From assembly GCA_018268315.1 (NCBI GenBank), contig JAFDWU010000001.1:714324-778323 (forward strand): a stretch of DNA of 64,000 nt. The letters are read 5' to 3'. A program made the translations under genes and the position numbers. This DNA comes from Armatimonadota bacterium. GTDB lineage: Bacteria; Armatimonadota; Fimbriimonadia; Fimbriimonadales; Fimbriimonadaceae. The notes under the pieces were generated by a model, which was not told the DNA's origin, did no database searches, and was given only the letters and a program-made list of their open reading frames with translations. Below are positions 1-8,253 of this stretch, piece by piece (the stretch's first letter is position 1; each line of letters starts with the position of its first letter).

Positions 1-2327
1 TGCGCAAGAGAGGCAAACCCGTTGCCGAGGCTAACCCCTTCTGCCTTAAACCCATCCAGCGATAAGTCGGCAGTCAGTCCCGCGACTGCCTTGTCCCGAT
101 ACTCAAGCCCAATCTTGCCGCTGAAGAGGCCCTCGATCCCCTCCGCTCGAAGCTCAGGAATGAGTTGGCTGACCGGCACCTTGTTTGCGGTCATGGCCGC
201 CGTGGCGCTTCCCGATTGCGTTCCGTAGGATGCCGTTCCCTCCAGGGTCCCCATGCCAACCAAGGCTCGTATTCCCGTGAAGGCCGCGATATGGTTCTGA
301 AGGTCCAGATGGCCGCTGACATCATCCACAACCGTGTCCTTGTAGGCCACATGCGAGGCTTCAACATCGGCTTGGACTCGTGGTCTATCCAGCGTTCCCG
401 AAAGAATGCCGTTGGTTAGGTTGCCGACGCCTGCCACATTGTCCTGGCCCAGCAGCTCGCCGAGATCAATGCCCTTCGCTTCGAACAAGCCATGCAGGCG
501 TGAGTCCTTGAATTGGAGGCCACCAGCGCCGTGCAGCAGAGCCAGTCCGGCAACCGCTTCCACCCTGCTTGATTCAACCCCCGACCGCGTTGCCGATAAT
601 GCAGCCACCATCAGCGGAAGCTCGACCGAGCCGATCTTGCCATCAACCATTTCCGCATTGCCGATCCACCGGGGTTCCTTGATCGTCCCAGCGATGCGGC
701 CTTGCAGTGATAAACCACCCATTAAGCCGTCATCAAGCTTGTGCGCGTTGATGCCGGTGGCCTGCGCGTAACCCTCTAGATTTTGGCTCGTCAGGTTCAA
801 TGATCCGGTGGCGACGGCGGTGGCGCCGTCAATGCTTCCCTCTGCGAAGGTTATGCTTAGCTGATCGCCCCGGAGTATCCCCCGTCCACGAACATCGGCC
901 TTCCCTGAGAGCCGCTTGCTTGCGACCATCCCTGCGCCCGTCGCATCGAATGCGACCACCGGTTGCTTCGTGGTCCCGCTCAGGACTGCAATCCCGGATA
1001 GAGCCTCGTTCTTCAGGCTCACGGTCTTAGGAAGCTCGGTTGGAAGCTTGAACCCGTTACCCTTCGCATAGCCAACCAACCCGCCGCCCTTTTCACTAAC
1101 TGCCCCGGTGAACCGCCCAAGCGGCCCGGAAACCGCCACCGCAGTTGCCGAAACCCCCGTCTTATCAACCGCCAGCTGCCCTTCGGTTTCTCCAAACGTT
1201 TGCTTCCCGCGTGCCACATCACTTGCCTTAATGCGGCCCGCAACCTGCCAACGCTTTGAATCAAAGTTGGCACCGCCAACAAAGGCCACCCGTGAAAATC
1301 GGATGTCGTTCGGAACGATCTGTCTAAGTTCTTTGATTAAAGACTCTTTCTTTCCCCCGTCTAACTGGCCCCGCACGGCAAACCGCGGGCTGGTTATCCA
1401 GTTCGCGGCGATATCGAGTCGTCCGTTCATCGAGCCCCTGGCGTTTAAGTTCCCCGTTACTGCTCGGCCCCGTATGGCGCCGGTATAGTCCGCCTTGTCC
1501 AGGAATCGGCGACCGCCATCGGTCACATTCGCCAGGTTCGCCTCAACCGTGCCGAATGCCTGAGGCGCCGAGGTGATCTGAGCGGCCACAACACCTCGTA
1601 ACGATAGGTTTTCAGCATTAAACCTATCCAGATATTGGTTCTTCGTTTCAGGCGCGGTCCTTGCGTAAGCCAGCAAGCGCCTTCCATCGGGCGCTGCCAG
1701 CGAGCCGCGCACAACAACATTTCCTCGCATGCTCCAGACGGTTAGGTCGCAACTTCCCATCGTGGGCAGATTGCTCGCCGTGGAAGCCAGCCAGTCCCCC
1801 TTGCGGCCATCCACCACTAGGCGCGGAACAGCTGCTTCCTGCCGGAATCCATTTGCCAAGTCGTCCCGCCAGTGCAGGCGCGAGTTGACGACTTCCGCGT
1901 GAAACGGAGTATCGGAGGGTGGGCCCTTACGCTCCGGGATGGAGTCAATGAGGTTGATGTGGCCGGTTTTGCCCCTTACCACCCACGCTTCCAACCGGCT
2001 GACGCGAAATGCAAGCGGGCCGCTACCGGAAAGGGCTGCCATAACCCCATCGGCCTCAATCCTCTCCGCTAGTGCGATGGGAGATTTGCGCTCATCGATG
2101 AGGCGGGGCCGCAGCACCCACGCCTGCCCCTTGCCAAAATCAATCGCATACGCCTCGGCGGTCAGCCGATAGGTCCCCGCAGGTGTTTTATAGTCGAAGA
2201 CAACCGGCGCTCCTGGCGCGGAAACAATAAGAAGGCACTCGGCCAGATAGGAGATGCCCCAAAGCAGCAAGATGAGGGGTGCAAACACCAAGAGCGCTAA
2301 TCGAACAAATGCAAGGGTAATTTTCAA
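1..2327 (-). CDS. AsmA/TamB-like envelope protein, N-terminal part (runs off left edge)
   Basis: One minus-strand frame stays open from 2327 to the window edge (at least 775 residues). I start it at a TTG because AGGAG lies 5 nt upstream and the first residues form one hydrophobic N-terminal anchor (LLVFAPLILLLWGI). After the anchor the protein is made of long runs of alternating polar and hydrophobic residues with many G/D turns, e.g. SGKIGLEYRDKAVAGLTADL and GRIAGTIKEPRW. This is the look of the repetitive beta-groove proteins AsmA and TamB, which in diderm bacteria bridge inner and outer membrane and move lipids or help outer-membrane assembly. No conserved C-terminal DUF490 can be checked because the gene continues to the left. 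Other frames here contain only short shadow ORFs. Family assignment is by overall character, not by a diagnostic motif. Confidence 0.72.
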   Translation of the reverse strand, partial: MKITLAFVRLALLVFAPLILLLWGISYLAECLLIVSAPGAPVVFDYKTPAGTYRLTAEAYAIDFGKGQAWVLRPRLIDERKSPIALAERIEADGVMAALSGSGPLAFRVSRLEAWVVRGKTGHINLIDSIPERKGPPSDTPFHAEVVNSRLHWRDDLANGFRQEAAVPRLVVDGRKGDWLASTASNLPTMGSCDLTVWSMRGNVVVRGSLAAPDGRRLLAYARTAPETKNQYLDRFNAENLSLRGVVAAQITSAPQAFGTVEANLANVTDGGRRFLDKADYTGAIRGRAVTGNLNARGSMNGRLDIAANWITSPRFAVRGQLDGGKKESLIKELRQIVPNDIRFSRVAFVGGANFDSKRWQVAGRIKASDVARGKQTFGETEGQLAVDKTGVSATAVAVSGPLGRFTGAVSEKGGGLVGYAKGNGFKLPTELPKTVSLKNEALSGIAVLSGTTKQPVVAFDATGAGMVASKRLSGKADVRGRGILRGDQLSITFAEGSIDGATAVATGSLNLTSQNLEGYAQATGINAHKLDDGLMGGLSLQGRIAGTIKEPRWIGNAEMVDGKIGSVELPLMVAALSATRSGVESSRVEAVAGLALLHGAGGLQFKDSRLHGLFEAKGIDLGELLGQDNVAGVGNLTNGILSGTLDRPRVQADVEASHVAYKDTVVDDVSGHLDLQNHIAAFTGIRALVGMGTLEGTASYGTQSGSATAAMTANKVPVSQLIPELRAEGIEGLFSGKIGLEYRDKAVAGLTADLSLDGFKAEGVSLGNGFASLA

Positions 2328-2380
2328 GCGCGCTCCTAAGTTAATGGACGTGTGACGAGACCCGCTAAATTCTGCGCTTT

Positions 2381-2926
2381 CTAGTTCCCGATAAGCGCCT
2401 GGTAGCCGATGACCGCCGCTGCCACGTGAACGTTCAGCGAGCGGCCCTTCCCGAACATCGGAATGAACACCGCCGCATCGCGCAAGCGCATCACGCTTTC
2501 ATACACGCCGTTCGCTTCGTTGCCCAGCACAATGCACGTTTTCTGCGGATATTTGAACTCAAGATAGTTCTGCGCGCCCTCGGCGACCTCGGCCACGACA
2601 ATCGACCATCCGGCGTCCTTCAGCGCTTTAACCGCCTCCGGGTTGCCGCTCACATGGCGGCAATCGATTCGGCGATGCGCCCCGATGGAGGTCACCGGAA
2701 TCATCGGATTTGGCATCATAGGAGTTCGGCCCGAGGCGTAAAGCGTTTTAATGCCAAGACCATCCGCCACCCGGTACAGCCCGCCGACGTTGTAAGCATC
2801 TTCCCAATCCTGCATCAAGAAGGTCAGCTCAATCCGCTCGGAATATTGCTCCTTCAATGAGCGATACAAGTTCCGGACACCGGTTTTCGACCTTATTGTG
2901 CGTATGGGCTCATTCGGTTCTGGCAT
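2381..2926 (-). CDS. TrmH/SpoU-family RNA 2'-O-methyltransferase
   Basis: 181 residues, the size of a bare SPOUT domain with no RNA-binding extension, as in the short TrmL-like members. The three SpoU motifs are visible: motif 1 around N46-VGG-L-YR52, motif 2 IVLGNEANGV at 132-141, and motif 3 PMFGKGRSLNVHVAAAVIGYQ-type sequence at about 156-176, which forms the knotted SAM site. The likely reaction is SAM-dependent methylation of a ribose 2'-OH in tRNA or rRNA; the target cannot be told from sequence. It lies 12 nt downstream of the ABC exporter on the same strand, so the two are probably co-transcribed although a functional tie is not obvious. Confidence 0.9.
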   Translation of the reverse strand: MPEPNEPIRTIRSKTGVRNLYRSLKEQYSERIELTFLMQDWEDAYNVGGLYRVADGLGIKTLYASGRTPMMPNPMIPVTSIGAHRRIDCRHVSGNPEAVKALKDAGWSIVVAEVAEGAQNYLEFKYPQKTCIVLGNEANGVYESVMRLRDAAVFIPMFGKGRSLNVHVAAAVIGYQALIGN

Positions 2927-2938
2927 CGAATCGAAAGT

Positions 2939-4732
2939 CTAGCGCATCGCTCGCGCGACTTCAAACTGCTCGTGATACAGCTTCGCGTAAAGGCCGTCCA
3001 GCTTCAGAAGCTCGTCATGCCGCCCCGATTCCACGACCCGCCCGTCCTTCATCGCCATGATGAGGTCGGCGTTCAGAATCGTTGAAAGCCGGTGAGCGAT
3101 CGCGAAGGTTGTTCGGCCCTCCGTGAGCTTGGCAAGCGCGGCTTGGATCAGCCGCTCGGAATGCGTATCGAGGGCGGAAGTCGCCTCGTCCAGAATCAGA
3201 ATCGGCGGGTTCTTCAGAATCGCGCGCGCAATCGCAACCCGCTGCTTTTCGCCGCCGCTTAGCTTGTAACCGCGCTCACCCACCACCGTGTCGTAACCAT
3301 CCGGCAGCGAAGCGATGTGGGCGTGAATCGCCGCCGCTTCGCAAGCTTTGATGAGTTCTTCATCAGTGGCGTCGGGCTTAGCGATGAGGAGGTTCTCGCG
3401 GATGGTGGTGTGGACCAGATACGTTTCCTGCGTTACCATGCCGACCGCCTGCTTCAAATCTTCAAGAGAGATGTCGCGCACGTCGTGCCCATCAATCGTC
3501 ACCCGACCGGCGTCGACGTCGTAAAGGCGGGGAATCAAGTAAGTGAGCGTTGTCTTGCCCGCGCCAGAGGGTCCAACCAAGGCGATGAGCTGCCCCGGAT
3601 GCGCTTTGAACGTGATGTCTTCCAGCGTCCAGTCATCCGATTCCTGGTCGTACTTAAAGCCGACCTTCTCGAACGCAACTTCGCCCTTTACTTGGCCCCG
3701 TGGCAATGCCAGCGCATTCGGCGCTTCCTGCACATCGAACGGCTTATCCATGTATTCGAAAATGCGGTCGAACAGAGCCATGGAGCTAATCAATTCCACC
3801 TGCAAGCCCATTAGGCCGGTTAGCGGGAAGAACATGCGCGCTTGCAGCGCGGAAAACGAGACCAGCAAGCCAACCGAAATCGAGCGATCTCCCCGGAACA
3901 TAAGCCAACCGGCAAGCCAGTAGATGATGGCGGGAATGATTTGGGTGATGATTCGGAACATGCCGAAGAACACGTACTGCAGCACCGAGGACTTGATCAT
4001 CCAGACTGCCAGCTTCTCGTTCTCGACATCGAACTTGTGAGCAAGCACGTCCGCCCGGCCGATGGTTTTGCCGAGCAAAGCGCCAGAGACCGATAGGTTC
4101 TCCTGCATCAAGGAGTTCAACTCGGAAGTCTGCTCCTGGGTGCCTTTGCGCACGTCTCGCGCAAAATCTCCCACCACCTTGCCAAGCAGCGCGAACACCG
4201 GAATAAGGCCGAGCGCGAGCAGGGTCAGCCGCCAATCCATGTAAAGCATGGCGGCGATAGCGGAAATAACAATGGCGACGTTGCTTAGCGCGTCGACGAA
4301 CGTGTTGCAGACCACGTTCTGCACGCCGCCGATATCGGAAATGAGGCGGGTTTGAATGTCGCCGGTGCGGGTGGAGGTAAAGAATCGCAGCGACATCCCC
4401 TGCAGGTGCGTGAACAAGTTGTTGCGCATCTCGCGCATAACCTTCTGGCCAATTACAACGCTTTGATAGCCGTAAAGCAACGTGACGCTGGCCGCCAGGA
4501 GGGTTAGCAGAATGGTGTACAGCGAGTAGCGGCTGATGATATCAAGGCTCTTTGACTGAAGTCCCTGATCGATGATGACCTTAAGCAGGAACGGGGGCGC
4601 CAGACCGAGGAGAACACCGAAAAGCACGGTGACGAACATGATGATGACCTCGCCCCGATAATCATTGAACAGGCCGGCTATGCGTCTCAGCGAGGTCTTG
4701 TTTATACTGATGGCCGGTTCATTTTCGATCAT
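2939..4732 (-). CDS. ABC exporter, fused membrane and ATPase domains (MsbA/MDR type)
   Basis: 597 residues, the usual length for a half-transporter that works as a homodimer. Residues about 20-310 hold six hydrophobic segments of an ABC exporter domain; the ATPase follows with Walker A GPSGAGKTT near 387, signature LSGGEKQRVAIARAI near 494 and Walker B ILILDEATSALD near 515, then the H-loop in AIAHRLSTI. It should pump a lipid, drug or peptide outwards at the cost of ATP; substrate unknown. It heads a two-gene unit with the TrmH-like gene. No strong Shine-Dalgarno is visible before the ATG at 4732, and the upstream 265 bp contain no further gene except the tRNA promoter of the other strand. 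Confidence 0.92.
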   Translation of the reverse strand: MIENEPAISINKTSLRRIAGLFNDYRGEVIIMFVTVLFGVLLGLAPPFLLKVIIDQGLQSKSLDIISRYSLYTILLTLLAASVTLLYGYQSVVIGQKVMREMRNNLFTHLQGMSLRFFTSTRTGDIQTRLISDIGGVQNVVCNTFVDALSNVAIVISAIAAMLYMDWRLTLLALGLIPVFALLGKVVGDFARDVRKGTQEQTSELNSLMQENLSVSGALLGKTIGRADVLAHKFDVENEKLAVWMIKSSVLQYVFFGMFRIITQIIPAIIYWLAGWLMFRGDRSISVGLLVSFSALQARMFFPLTGLMGLQVELISSMALFDRIFEYMDKPFDVQEAPNALALPRGQVKGEVAFEKVGFKYDQESDDWTLEDITFKAHPGQLIALVGPSGAGKTTLTYLIPRLYDVDAGRVTIDGHDVRDISLEDLKQAVGMVTQETYLVHTTIRENLLIAKPDATDEELIKACEAAAIHAHIASLPDGYDTVVGERGYKLSGGEKQRVAIARAILKNPPILILDEATSALDTHSERLIQAALAKLTEGRTTFAIAHRLSTILNADLIMAMKDGRVVESGRHDELLKLDGLYAKLYHEQFEVARAMR

Positions 4733-4977
4733 TGATTCACTTTCTTACGTCCCATCAGCGGCGGCAAGCGCAATCCGCGCCTAATGTCTCAGTGGAAGCT
4801 GGAACGAGCGTCGATTTGACGCTGGTAATGAAGTTTACCTTTCGGCGCTTTGTCAAGCTCTTTGGTTCTTCCCTCAAATTCCCTGTGGTTCAAGCTTGCG
4901 CATGCCACAATAAGCCTTTGGACCTTCGCCGCCGAACGCCGCTTGCAGCGGCGCAAGGAACGCGATTTATCGCGCGG

Positions 4978-4983
4978 TATAAT
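4978..4983 (+). promoter_or_regulatory. -10 box of the tRNA promoter
   Basis: A perfect TATAAT ends 14 nt before the first base of tRNA-Ala. The -35 region at about 4955-4960 (AAGGAA) is poor. This is the only good promoter signal before the two tRNAs, which are 15 nt apart and so are probably made as one transcript that would also carry the GIY-YIG frame. Confidence 0.6.
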
Positions 4984-4997
4984 GTCGGAGCGTTTCT

Positions 4998-5073
4998 GGG
5001 GGCATAGCTCAGCTGGGAGAGCATCTGCTTTGCAAGCAGAGGGTCAGGGGTTCGAATCCCCTTGCCTCCACCA
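4998..5073 (+). tRNA. tRNA-Ala (anticodon UGC)
   Basis: Full cloverleaf: acceptor GGGGGCA pairs with TGCCTCC (one G-U), the anticodon stem TCTGC/GCAGA encloses loop TTTGCAA with anticodon TGC at 5031-5033, and the T-arm reads AGGGGTTCGAATCCCCT. The discriminator is A5070 and the CCA end is encoded (5071-5073). A promoter -10 box lies just upstream. Confidence 0.97.
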
Positions 5074-5088
5074 ACCTACAACGCATTC

Positions 5089-5163
5089 GGGCGGTTAGCT
5101 CAGTGGTAGAGCACTACAATGACACTGTAGGGGTCACAGGTTCAAGTCCTGTACCGCCCACCA
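5089..5163 (+). tRNA. tRNA-Val (anticodon GAC)
   Basis: Acceptor GGGCGGT pairs with ACCGCCC; anticodon stem CTACA/TGTAG with loop ATGACAC places GAC at 5121-5123; T-arm ACAGGTTCAAGTCCTGT. Discriminator A5160 and encoded CCA at 5161-5163. The GIY-YIG reading frame runs through the tRNA, so the T-arm is read there as a Gly-Ser-Ser-Pro peptide. Confidence 0.97.
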
Positions 5164-5411
5164 CTTTTTGGACTTACATTCTCGAAAATTCGGCAGGCAG
5201 ATTTTACGTCGGCCACACTGAGGACCTAGCCCAGAGAATTCACTTTCACAATTCCGGCCAATCCCATTACACCGCCCGAAAGGGGCCGTGGAACCTGGTT
5301 TATCATGAGGTGTACGCGACTCGCGGCGAAGCAATGAAGCGAGGATCAGAGATCAAGCGCTGGAAAAGTGCTGTAAGGATTCGAGCGCTGATCGCAAGTA
5401 GCGAAGGTTAG
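5103..5411 (+). CDS. GIY-YIG nuclease-domain protein fused in frame to tRNA-Val
   Basis: The conserved domain (about 80 residues) begins at once after the tRNA CCA end: TYILE is the GIY strand, FYVGHTEDLAQRI carries the YIG motif and the following Arg, and ARKGPWNLVYHEVY with the later Glu/Lys-rich helix matches small UPF0213/UvrC-N-like proteins. No ATG, GTG or TTG in this frame lies between the tRNA end and the domain; the only canonical start is GTG 5103 inside the tRNA D-arm, giving 102 residues. Small GIY-YIG genes abutting tRNAs, with a spurious tRNA-derived N-terminus containing GSSP, are something I recall from other bacteria. Whether translation truly starts in the tRNA or at a non-standard codon after 3' processing is open. 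Confidence 0.7.
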   Translation: MVEHYNDTVGVTGSSPVPPTTFWTYILENSAGRFYVGHTEDLAQRIHFHNSGQSHYTARKGPWNLVYHEVYATRGEAMKRGSEIKRWKSAVRIRALIASSEG

Positions 5412-5954
5412 GCATCCCAATGTCGCGGGGGTGTCTGGTACCTAAAGAGAAACGAGAGGTCCGTATGCTGCGGCCCGTCAAAGGCTTGTCCTCAAGCTTG
5501 CGCGCCGCAGTCTGAATCGCTCGAAACCTCAACCGTATGACCCGTTCCGGCCCTGGTTGCGCGCTACTTTCCGTGGCTGAGCTCGAATGGGTGGCAGAGC
5601 GGACAATTGCATTCGCCGTGGGCGTCTACCGAGGGCGCCCAAGTGAGCACATTCGCCCCAATCCAGGCTAGGGTGGCCCACTTCATCGCTTTGGCTAGTA
5701 TCTGGCCGACGCCCCGAGGAAACGCCGCTGGACGAGGCATATGACAAACGACCTGCTGGTTGCGAAGAATAAGAGCCATCGTTGTTTGGACTTACGGGGA
5801 TTCTACCCTGGGAGAGAGACTACAATTGATTGAAGCTAGGACGATTCGATAGTGCGCGTAACGGCAGTTCTGAGCCTCCTTATAGATGCTTCGGTCATGT
5901 CGAGCATCGCTTGCCACCGCGTGGAGTAGGCCTCTTGCTCACTTCTGGACTCCA
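5412..5954. other. Intergenic stretch with little recognisable content
   Basis: About 540 bp between the GIY-YIG frame and the convergent iron permease gene. Apart from one weak minus-strand frame at 5564-5779, listed separately, I see no gene, clear hairpin terminator or repeat. Both flanking genes end here, so at least one terminator is expected, but I cannot point to a stem followed by a T-run. Confidence 0.5.
5564..5779 (-). CDS. Possible small Cys-rich protein (uncertain)
   Basis: A 71-residue frame with one hydrophobic stretch (KWATLAWIGANVLTW) followed by a tight cysteine pair, ECNCPLCHPFELSHGK, at its end. CxCPxCH could bind a metal, which would fit the metal-transport genes next door on the same strand, but no ribosome-binding site precedes the ATG and no family is recognised. 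It may equally be chance. Confidence 0.25.
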   Translation of the reverse strand: MALILRNQQVVCHMPRPAAFPRGVGQILAKAMKWATLAWIGANVLTWAPSVDAHGECNCPLCHPFELSHGK

Positions 5955-7040
5955 CTAGCCGAGAGCATCCGATCCGTCCTCGCAGACCGCGCAATCCAAA
6001 CTTGACAGACTTGGGTGCGCGATCACGCAGTCGAGGGGCTCTGCATTGACCGGGCAGACGGTGGGAGCCGCCTTCATCCGGCGCACCTTCGTTCGGACCC
6101 AAGCAAACGGACCGACAACGAACAAGATCGCAAGAGTTTGTCCGATGAAGCCCTCGACGGTTGGAAACACTGCGAACCAGGTGCCTACCCAGCTAGGTAT
6201 TGGGAGAGATAGGTTTGTAGAGGGAAGCCAATATGCGAGTTGCATCTCTTGCACGCTCTCTCCGACCATCACGACCATGACTACTCCGAGCAAAATGCCC
6301 GCCCACACAAGCATCTTCTTGTATGGGAGGCGTTGATGCGCGGAAAACACGAGACCTGCGACGATGCACGTGAGCAAAAGCCCGATGCCAGCGCCGGTGA
6401 GGATGATGCCAGTACCCGCCTTGAGCCGCAAATCTTGTAAGAACAAGACGATCTCGAACCCTTCTCGATAGACGGCGGTGAATCCGAGAAGAGCCAGCCC
6501 CCAGAAGGTGTTCCTATCGAGTTCGGTCGAGCCCCTCAGGAGGTTTCTCCCGCGCGCGCTGTGATGGCCGATCCAGCCTGTCCAATACACTTTGTGGAAG
6601 AACCAATTCATCACCACCAGTAAGACCGCTATGGCCAGTAGGCCGGTCACCGCCTGGATCTGGAGCATCGGAGCATTGACAGAAGAGATGATCGCCACCG
6701 CGATAAACCATGTGGCAATGGTCGCTAGGCAGGCAGCAGCCGCACCGGCGAGCACCGACCGCCAATACTCTTGCCGCGATCGAATGAGCCCGGAGGTCAC
6801 GACGGCGAGTACGAGCACCGCTTCAAGGCCCTCGCGAAAGACGAGCACGCCGCTGCTGAAAGCCATAGCCGCGTGGCTAAGGCCCTTGGCGGTCGGATCA
6901 GGGGCGCCTTGAGCAGCGATTGCTTGCCAAATGAGAGCGATCACCACGAACGCTAGGCCAAAGATGGCAAGAACAATCCGCCAGGGAAAGCCAGCACCTT
7001 GTCGGGCCAATGACGGGTTCAGAGTTTGCTGGCCCTTCAT
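5955..7040 (-). CDS. FTR1-family iron permease
   Basis: 361 residues from the ATG at 7040, which overlaps the stop of the ArsR gene as ATGA; a GTG at 7064 is possible but only adds eight residues. Two copies of the family signature are present: REGLE at 69-73 and REGFE at 192-196, each in a membrane helix, where the glutamates handle Fe3+ or Fe2+. About seven hydrophobic segments are seen, as usual for FTR1/EfeU. The C-terminal tail after the last helix (about 330-361) is cytosolic-looking and has four cysteines (VCPV, LDCV, LDCAVC), which FTR1 proteins do not normally need and which could bind metal. Translational coupling to a CmtR-like metal sensor suggests metal-controlled expression. No EfeO/EfeB partner lies nearby. 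Confidence 0.87.
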   Translation of the reverse strand: MKGQQTLNPSLARQGAGFPWRIVLAIFGLAFVVIALIWQAIAAQGAPDPTAKGLSHAAMAFSSGVLVFREGLEAVLVLAVVTSGLIRSRQEYWRSVLAGAAAACLATIATWFIAVAIISSVNAPMLQIQAVTGLLAIAVLLVVMNWFFHKVYWTGWIGHHSARGRNLLRGSTELDRNTFWGLALLGFTAVYREGFEIVLFLQDLRLKAGTGIILTGAGIGLLLTCIVAGLVFSAHQRLPYKKMLVWAGILLGVVMVVMVGESVQEMQLAYWLPSTNLSLPIPSWVGTWFAVFPTVEGFIGQTLAILFVVGPFAWVRTKVRRMKAAPTVCPVNAEPLDCVIAHPSLSSLDCAVCEDGSDALG

Positions 7041-7387
7041 TCCTCGTATCTCGGGCAAGTGCACAGGGTCGGGCCAATCCGTGAGACGATAACATCTGCT
7101 ACGTAGAGCAGACTGAGCATTTCCTCGTCAGCCAGGGAATAGTAGGTCTGCCTGCCCGACGGGCTTGCCTTCACCAAACCACAGTCTCTTAGACACGCAA
7201 GGTGTCCTGACACGTTCGGTTGGGCCCTGCCAGTGACTTTGGAGAGGTCTACGACGCGAAGCGGACCAGTTCGGAGGGCTTGGAGAATCGTGAGCCTCGT
7301 GGGGTCAGCCAGACCTCGAAACAGCTTCGAAGACAAAGTCGTCCTGGCGGAGGCGACTGGGCACTCCATCAGCATGCATTGATTCAT
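7037..7387 (-). CDS. ArsR/SmtB-family metal sensor, CmtR-like
   Basis: 116 residues from ATG 7387. Winged-helix repressor with the ArsR core LADPTRLTILQAL (26-38) and recognition helix QPNVSGHLACLRDCGLV. Cys65 and Cys69 in that helix are spaced as in the Cd/Pb sensor CmtR of Mycobacterium, and a C-terminal pair Cys109/Cys111 can stand for its third ligand. The frame extends upstream to 7501, but codons there overlap a promoter and a perfect palindrome, so I take 7387 as the start. With a -10 box ending 7 nt before the ATG and no ribosome-binding site, the message is probably leaderless. Expected role: represses itself and the FTR1 permease until a soft metal or iron binds. Confidence 0.85.
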   Translation of the reverse strand: MNQCMLMECPVASARTTLSSKLFRGLADPTRLTILQALRTGPLRVVDLSKVTGRAQPNVSGHLACLRDCGLVKASPSGRQTYYSLADEEMLSLLYVADVIVSRIGPTLCTCPRYEE

Positions 7388-7394
7388 GCGCCAA

Positions 7395-7423
7395 AGTATA
7401 TCATACATATTAGTGTATGTATC
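7395..7423 (-). promoter_or_regulatory. Promoter of the arsR-FTR1 unit
   Basis: On the minus strand, -35 GATACA (7423-7418) and -10 TATACT (7400-7395) are separated by exactly 17 bp. The -10 ends 7 nt before the ATG at 7387, so transcription should begin at or within a base of the start codon. Confidence 0.6.
7403..7422. promoter_or_regulatory. Palindromic operator for the CmtR-like repressor
   Basis: Perfect inverted repeat ATACATA-N6-TATGTAT lying in the promoter spacer and touching the -35 box. AT-rich palindromes of this kind between -35 and -10 are typical binding sites of ArsR/SmtB repressors, so autoregulation is the natural reading. Confidence 0.65.
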
Positions 7424-7531
7424 TGGCGTTGACGGTGAATGCGAGAACTGCAATTCGTATAGAGAGCGGCGGTGAGCCATAGGTGACATCCCTAGATCCA
7501 CATCGTCTTAACTAAGGACATACGAGAGAGA

Positions 7532-7548
7532 GTGGGCGGAGCGCCCAC
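7532..7548 (-). terminator. Hairpin after hsp20
   Basis: Seven-base perfect stem GTGGGCG/CGCCCAC with a 3-nt loop, 14 nt past the hsp20 stop. On the hsp20 strand it is followed by TCTCTCTC and not by a clean T-run, so it is an imperfect intrinsic terminator or an mRNA 3' stabiliser. Confidence 0.5.
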
Positions 7549-7562
7549 CCCCTTGGTGAGCT

Positions 7563-8069
7563 TCAGTTTTTCGCGCCTGCTTTCAGGCTCTTGGGCCGTT
7601 CGGCAGAGCCCTGCTCCAGAACCGGCGCATCCGACTGCTTGACGGCGATCTTCACGCTCTTCGGGCTTTGGATAGCCATCGGAACGCGAATGATGACGAA
7701 GCCGTTCTCGAACGACGCCTCGATGTTCTCCGTATCCACAAACTCGGGCAGGCGAAGCGAGCGCTGGAACTTGCCAGTCAGATACTCGCGACGCCAAACC
7801 TGAACGGTCTCCGTCGGCTGCGGCCCAGACACCACTTCCCCAGTGATCGTCATGACACCATTCTGAACCTGAATGTCAATGTTGTGGGGATCGATGCCGG
7901 GAATGGCCGCGCGAACGTAGAACACGTTTTCCTGCTGCCAAATATCAACGGGAAGCGTGTAAACCGTCTCGGTTTGCGAGGGAGCCTTCGCGTTGGACCA
8001 GAAAGTCCTGTCGATGAACTCAACAAGTTGCTGCAAATCGCTTACCGGATTTAGCAATGAACGATACAT
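7563..8069 (-). CDS. Small heat-shock protein (Hsp20/alpha-crystallin)
   Basis: 168 residues. The alpha-crystallin domain spans about 40-140: it begins with LPVDIWQQENVFYVRAAIPG and ends with the strand FENGFVIIRVPM before a flexible tail; the I-x-I/V motif expected in the tail is seen only loosely (VKIAV). Such proteins form oligomers in the cytosol and hold unfolding proteins without ATP. GGAGG sits 7 nt before the ATG, in contrast to several leaderless genes nearby. It is transcribed alone, away from maeB, and ends at a hairpin. Confidence 0.93.
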   Translation of the reverse strand: MYRSLLNPVSDLQQLVEFIDRTFWSNAKAPSQTETVYTLPVDIWQQENVFYVRAAIPGIDPHNIDIQVQNGVMTITGEVVSGPQPTETVQVWRREYLTGKFQRSLRLPEFVDTENIEASFENGFVIIRVPMAIQSPKSVKIAVKQSDAPVLEQGSAERPKSLKAGAKN

Positions 8070-8253
8070 AACTTACCTCCGCTATTTGTTTTGTAGTCTT
8101 TTGAGTGGCGCGGTGATCGCGCCTAAAAATTGAAACCGGAGGACGCAAACGAGAGTTCCCAACTCCTTCGATCCCTCAAGGCGAACCGCATGGCGATCTT
8201 AGTCCACCAAACTGGTGGCAACCACTGAACCCGCGCGGCCCCATACTTAGAAT

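Noticed and set aside
22-2172. Several plus-strand and other-frame ORFs over the first 2.2 kb
   Set aside because: They are shadows of the long minus-strand AsmA/TamB-like frame, whose translation is continuous and has typical beta-repeat character; the shadows are Pro/Ser/Arg-rich.
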